Shown: one piece after another, positions 62,606 to 64,000 of the stretch
How positions within the stretch are numbered: the first letter of the stretch is position 1
Layout of the letters: each line of letters begins with the position of its first letter
Made by a program: the position numbers and the translations under genes
Notes under the pieces: generated by a model
The model's input: the letters and a program-made list of their open reading frames with translations, nothing else
Databases searched by the model: none
Told to the model about the DNA's origin: nothing
Source: Euonymus europaeus
Taxonomy: Eukaryota > Streptophyta > Magnoliopsida > Celastrales > Celastraceae
Direction: 5' to 3'
Length of the DNA: 64,000 nt
NCBI GenBank assembly: GCA_963580455.1
Contig: OY756960.1
Span: 744,001-808,000, forward strand

Positions 62606-64000
62606 CCGTTGACTCCGAGTTCTGAATTCGGTGATTTTTAGCTTGATTTCACACTACTTTTCGAGCTCTACGAACCTGGCGTTTCGGATTTTGATTTCAG
62701 AACTCGTGGCTAGTTGGTCTCGTTTCACCTAGTTAGCCGCGAAATATGGTTTCTTTACGTAAACGGTTTTATGAATATCCGTTGACTCCGAGTTCTGAAT
62801 TCGGTGATTTTTAGCTTGATTTCACACTACTTTTCGAGCTCTACAATCCTGGCGTTTCGGATTTTGATTTCAGAACTCGTGGCTAGTAGGTCTCGTTTCA
62901 CCTAGTTAGCCGCGAAATGTGGTTTCTTTACGTAAACGGTTTTATGAATATCCGTTGACTCCGAGTTCTGAATTCGGTGATTTTTAGCTTGATTTCACAC
63001 TACTTTTTGAGCTCTACGATCCTGGCGTTTCGGATTTTGATTTCAGAACTCGTGGCTAGTTGGTCTCGTTTCACCTAGTTAGCCGCGAAATGTGGTTTCT
63101 TTACGTAAACGGTTTTATGAATATCCGTTGACTCCGAGTTCTGAATTCGGTGATTTTTAGCTTGATTTCACACTACTTTTCGAGCTCTACGAACCTGGCG
63201 TTTCGGATTTTGATTTCAGAACTCGTGGCTAGTTGGTCTCGTTTCACCTAGTTAGCCGCGAAATATGGTTTCTTTACGTAAACGGTTTTATGAATATCCG
63301 TTGACTCCGAGTTCTGAATTCGGTGATTTTTAGCTTGATTTCACACTACTTTTCGAGCTCTACAATCCTGGCGTTTCGGATTTTGATTTCAGAACTCGTG
63401 GCTAGTAGGTCTCGTTTCACCTAGTTAGCCGCGAAATGTGGTTTCTTTACGTAAACGGTTTTATGAATATCCGTTGACTCCGAGTTCTGAATTCGGTGAT
63501 TTTTAGCTTGATTTCACACTACTTTTTGAGCTCTACGATCCTGGCGTTTCGGATTTTGATTTCAGAACTCGTGGCTAGTTGGTCTCGTTTCACCTAGTTA
63601 GCCGCGAAATGTGGTTTCTTTACGTAAACGGTTTTATGAATATCCGTTGACTCCGAGTTCTGAATTCGGTGATTTTTAGCTTGATTTCACACTACTTTTC
63701 GAGCTCTACGAACCTGGCGTTTCGGATTTTGATTTCAGAACTCGTGGCTAGTTGGTCTCGTTTCACCTAGTTAGCCGCGAAATATGGTTTCTTTACGTAA
63801 ACGGTTTTATGAATATCCGTTGACTCCGAGTTCTGAATTCGGTGATTTTTAGCTTGATTTCACACTACTTTTCGAGCTCTACAATCCTGGCGTTTCGGAT
63901 TTTGATTTCAGAACTCGTGGCTAGTAGGTCTCGTTTCACCTAGTTAGCCGCGAAATGTGGTTTCTTTACGTAAACGGTTTTATGAATATCCGTTGACTCC
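62606..64000. repeat. 3-mer repeat in three tandem copies, running off the window
   Basis: Monomers 363-365 (62606-63124), 366-368 (63125-63643) and 369-371 (63644 to the window end, partial) repeat at 519 bp. The order is a gaacctggcg plus gaaatatgg unit, a caatcctggcg plus tagtagg unit, then a ctttttgag unit with cgatcctggcg. The gaacctgg tags lie at 62672, 63191 and 63710. I saw no difference between the copies. The same trimer also occurs once at 59666-60184 inside the 17-mer. Confidence 0.92.

Larger units (their letters stand above)
57591..63470. repeat. 17-mer higher-order repeat, two tandem copies (2940 bp each)
   Basis: Monomers 334-350 (57591-60530) recur as 351-367 (60531-63470), with 15 units (57591-60184 against 60531-63124) nearly identical. 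Markers 2940 bp apart are ttcacaactcg (about 58719, 61659), taccttg (58798, 61738 minus 1000: seen at 57798 and 60738), the taggctc deletion (58218, 61158), ggcaattcgg, gagttatgaattc and gaacctgg (59732, 62672). Few differences were seen: agtcgtg against agccgtg, ccgttgac against ccgtcgac near 61398, and gatttggattt near 61997. It appears to be the most recently duplicated large block. Confidence 0.93.
1..64000. repeat. 173-bp satellite DNA array, 370 monomers, head to tail
   Basis: Unit starts (ccgttgactc) recur at 1, 174, 347 and then every 173 bp to 63990. The phase closes exactly once eleven shortened monomers are allowed for (net loss 21 bp). All units have the same orientation, and no non-satellite base was found between them. 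The unit is about 42% G+C with stop codons in every frame, and because 173 is not a multiple of 3 the reading frame shifts at each monomer. Unit size near a nucleosome repeat, array length and higher-order duplications fit known centromeric or pericentromeric satellites of plants and animals. Centromere function itself cannot be seen in the sequence. I do not recognise the family or the species. Confidence 0.98.

Noticed and set aside
1..64000. CRISPR array
   Set aside because: The periodicity is strict, but the whole 173 bp is repeated. There are no short repeats with unique spacers and no cas genes.
1..64000. CENP-B box
   Set aside because: I looked for the NTTCGNNNNANNCGGGN pattern on both strands of the consensus and found no match; ttcgagctctacgatcc only shares the first bases.
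1..64000. Identity with alpha satellite, Arabidopsis CEN180 or Rhynchospora Tyba
   Set aside because: Unit length is similar (171, 178 and 172 bp), but the sequence does not match alpha satellite or CEN180 as I remember them. I do not recall the Tyba sequence well enough to compare, so no assignment is made.
1..64000. Telomeric repeats, rDNA spacer or transposon internal repeats
   Set aside because: No short G-rich telomere motif, no rRNA sequence and no terminal repeats or transposase fragments were found; the satellite phase leaves no room for an insertion.

Overview
The whole 64 kb window is one uninterrupted tandem satellite array with no credible gene. The unit is 173 bp, taken here to start at ccgttgactc (monomer position 1). 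Counting phase from base 1 to the last unit start at 63990 gives 370 complete monomers plus the first 11 bases of the 371st. Every departure from 173 bp can be placed: ten monomers of 172 bp and one of 162 bp, a net loss of 21 bp (63989 + 21 = 370 x 173). All monomers point the same way. I found no transposon, inversion, unique sequence, rRNA, tRNA or other gene.

Long, gene-free, head-to-tail arrays of units near nucleosome size (about 150-180 bp), organised in higher-order repeats (HORs), are typical of eukaryotic centromeric or pericentromeric satellite in plants and animals. I do not recognise this 173-bp family and cannot name the organism. From memory it does not match primate alpha satellite or Arabidopsis CEN180. 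The unit is about 42% G+C, has 13 CpG sites, one EcoRI site (gaattc, positions 19-24), one SacI site (gagctc, 58-63), a 10-bp palindrome (tttacgtaaa, 149-158) and an 11-bp inverted repeat (11-21 against 91-101).

Above the monomer the array is a mosaic of tandem segmental duplications with different periods rather than one fixed HOR. Left to right: a 6-mer pair (693-2768) with an added 3-mer (2250-3287); a mixed zone (3288-8131) with 2-, 9-, 15- and 16-monomer echoes; an 11-mer pair (8132-11937) with a third copy at 12-monomer spacing (12284-14013); a 3-mer pair (14187-15224); a 12-monomer-spaced pair (17474-21277); a 19-mer pair (21970-28543) with a partial third copy (28544-30100); a 14-mer pair (29236-34079) and an 11-mer echo; a 15-mer pair (34945-40134); a 9-mer pair (43065-46178); a 13-mer-spaced pair (46871-50328); a 9-mer pair (51367-54478); a 17-mer pair (57591-63470); and a 3-mer in its third copy at the right edge (62606-64000).

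The right-hand blocks look the most alike and share several 1-bp deletions, so homogenisation seems most recent there. Substitutions concentrate in monomer positions about 44-127 and many are CpG to TpG or CpA changes. Positions about 128-173 and 1-43 are much more constant. The few ORFs over 60 codons arise where a satellite stop codon has mutated, and all begin at TTG or GTG. The points most worth following are the multi-scale HOR mosaic, the dyad-symmetric unit, the CpG-decay pattern, a hybrid monomer recording an unequal crossover (56035-56206), and the single monomer lacking the palindrome (40654-40815).
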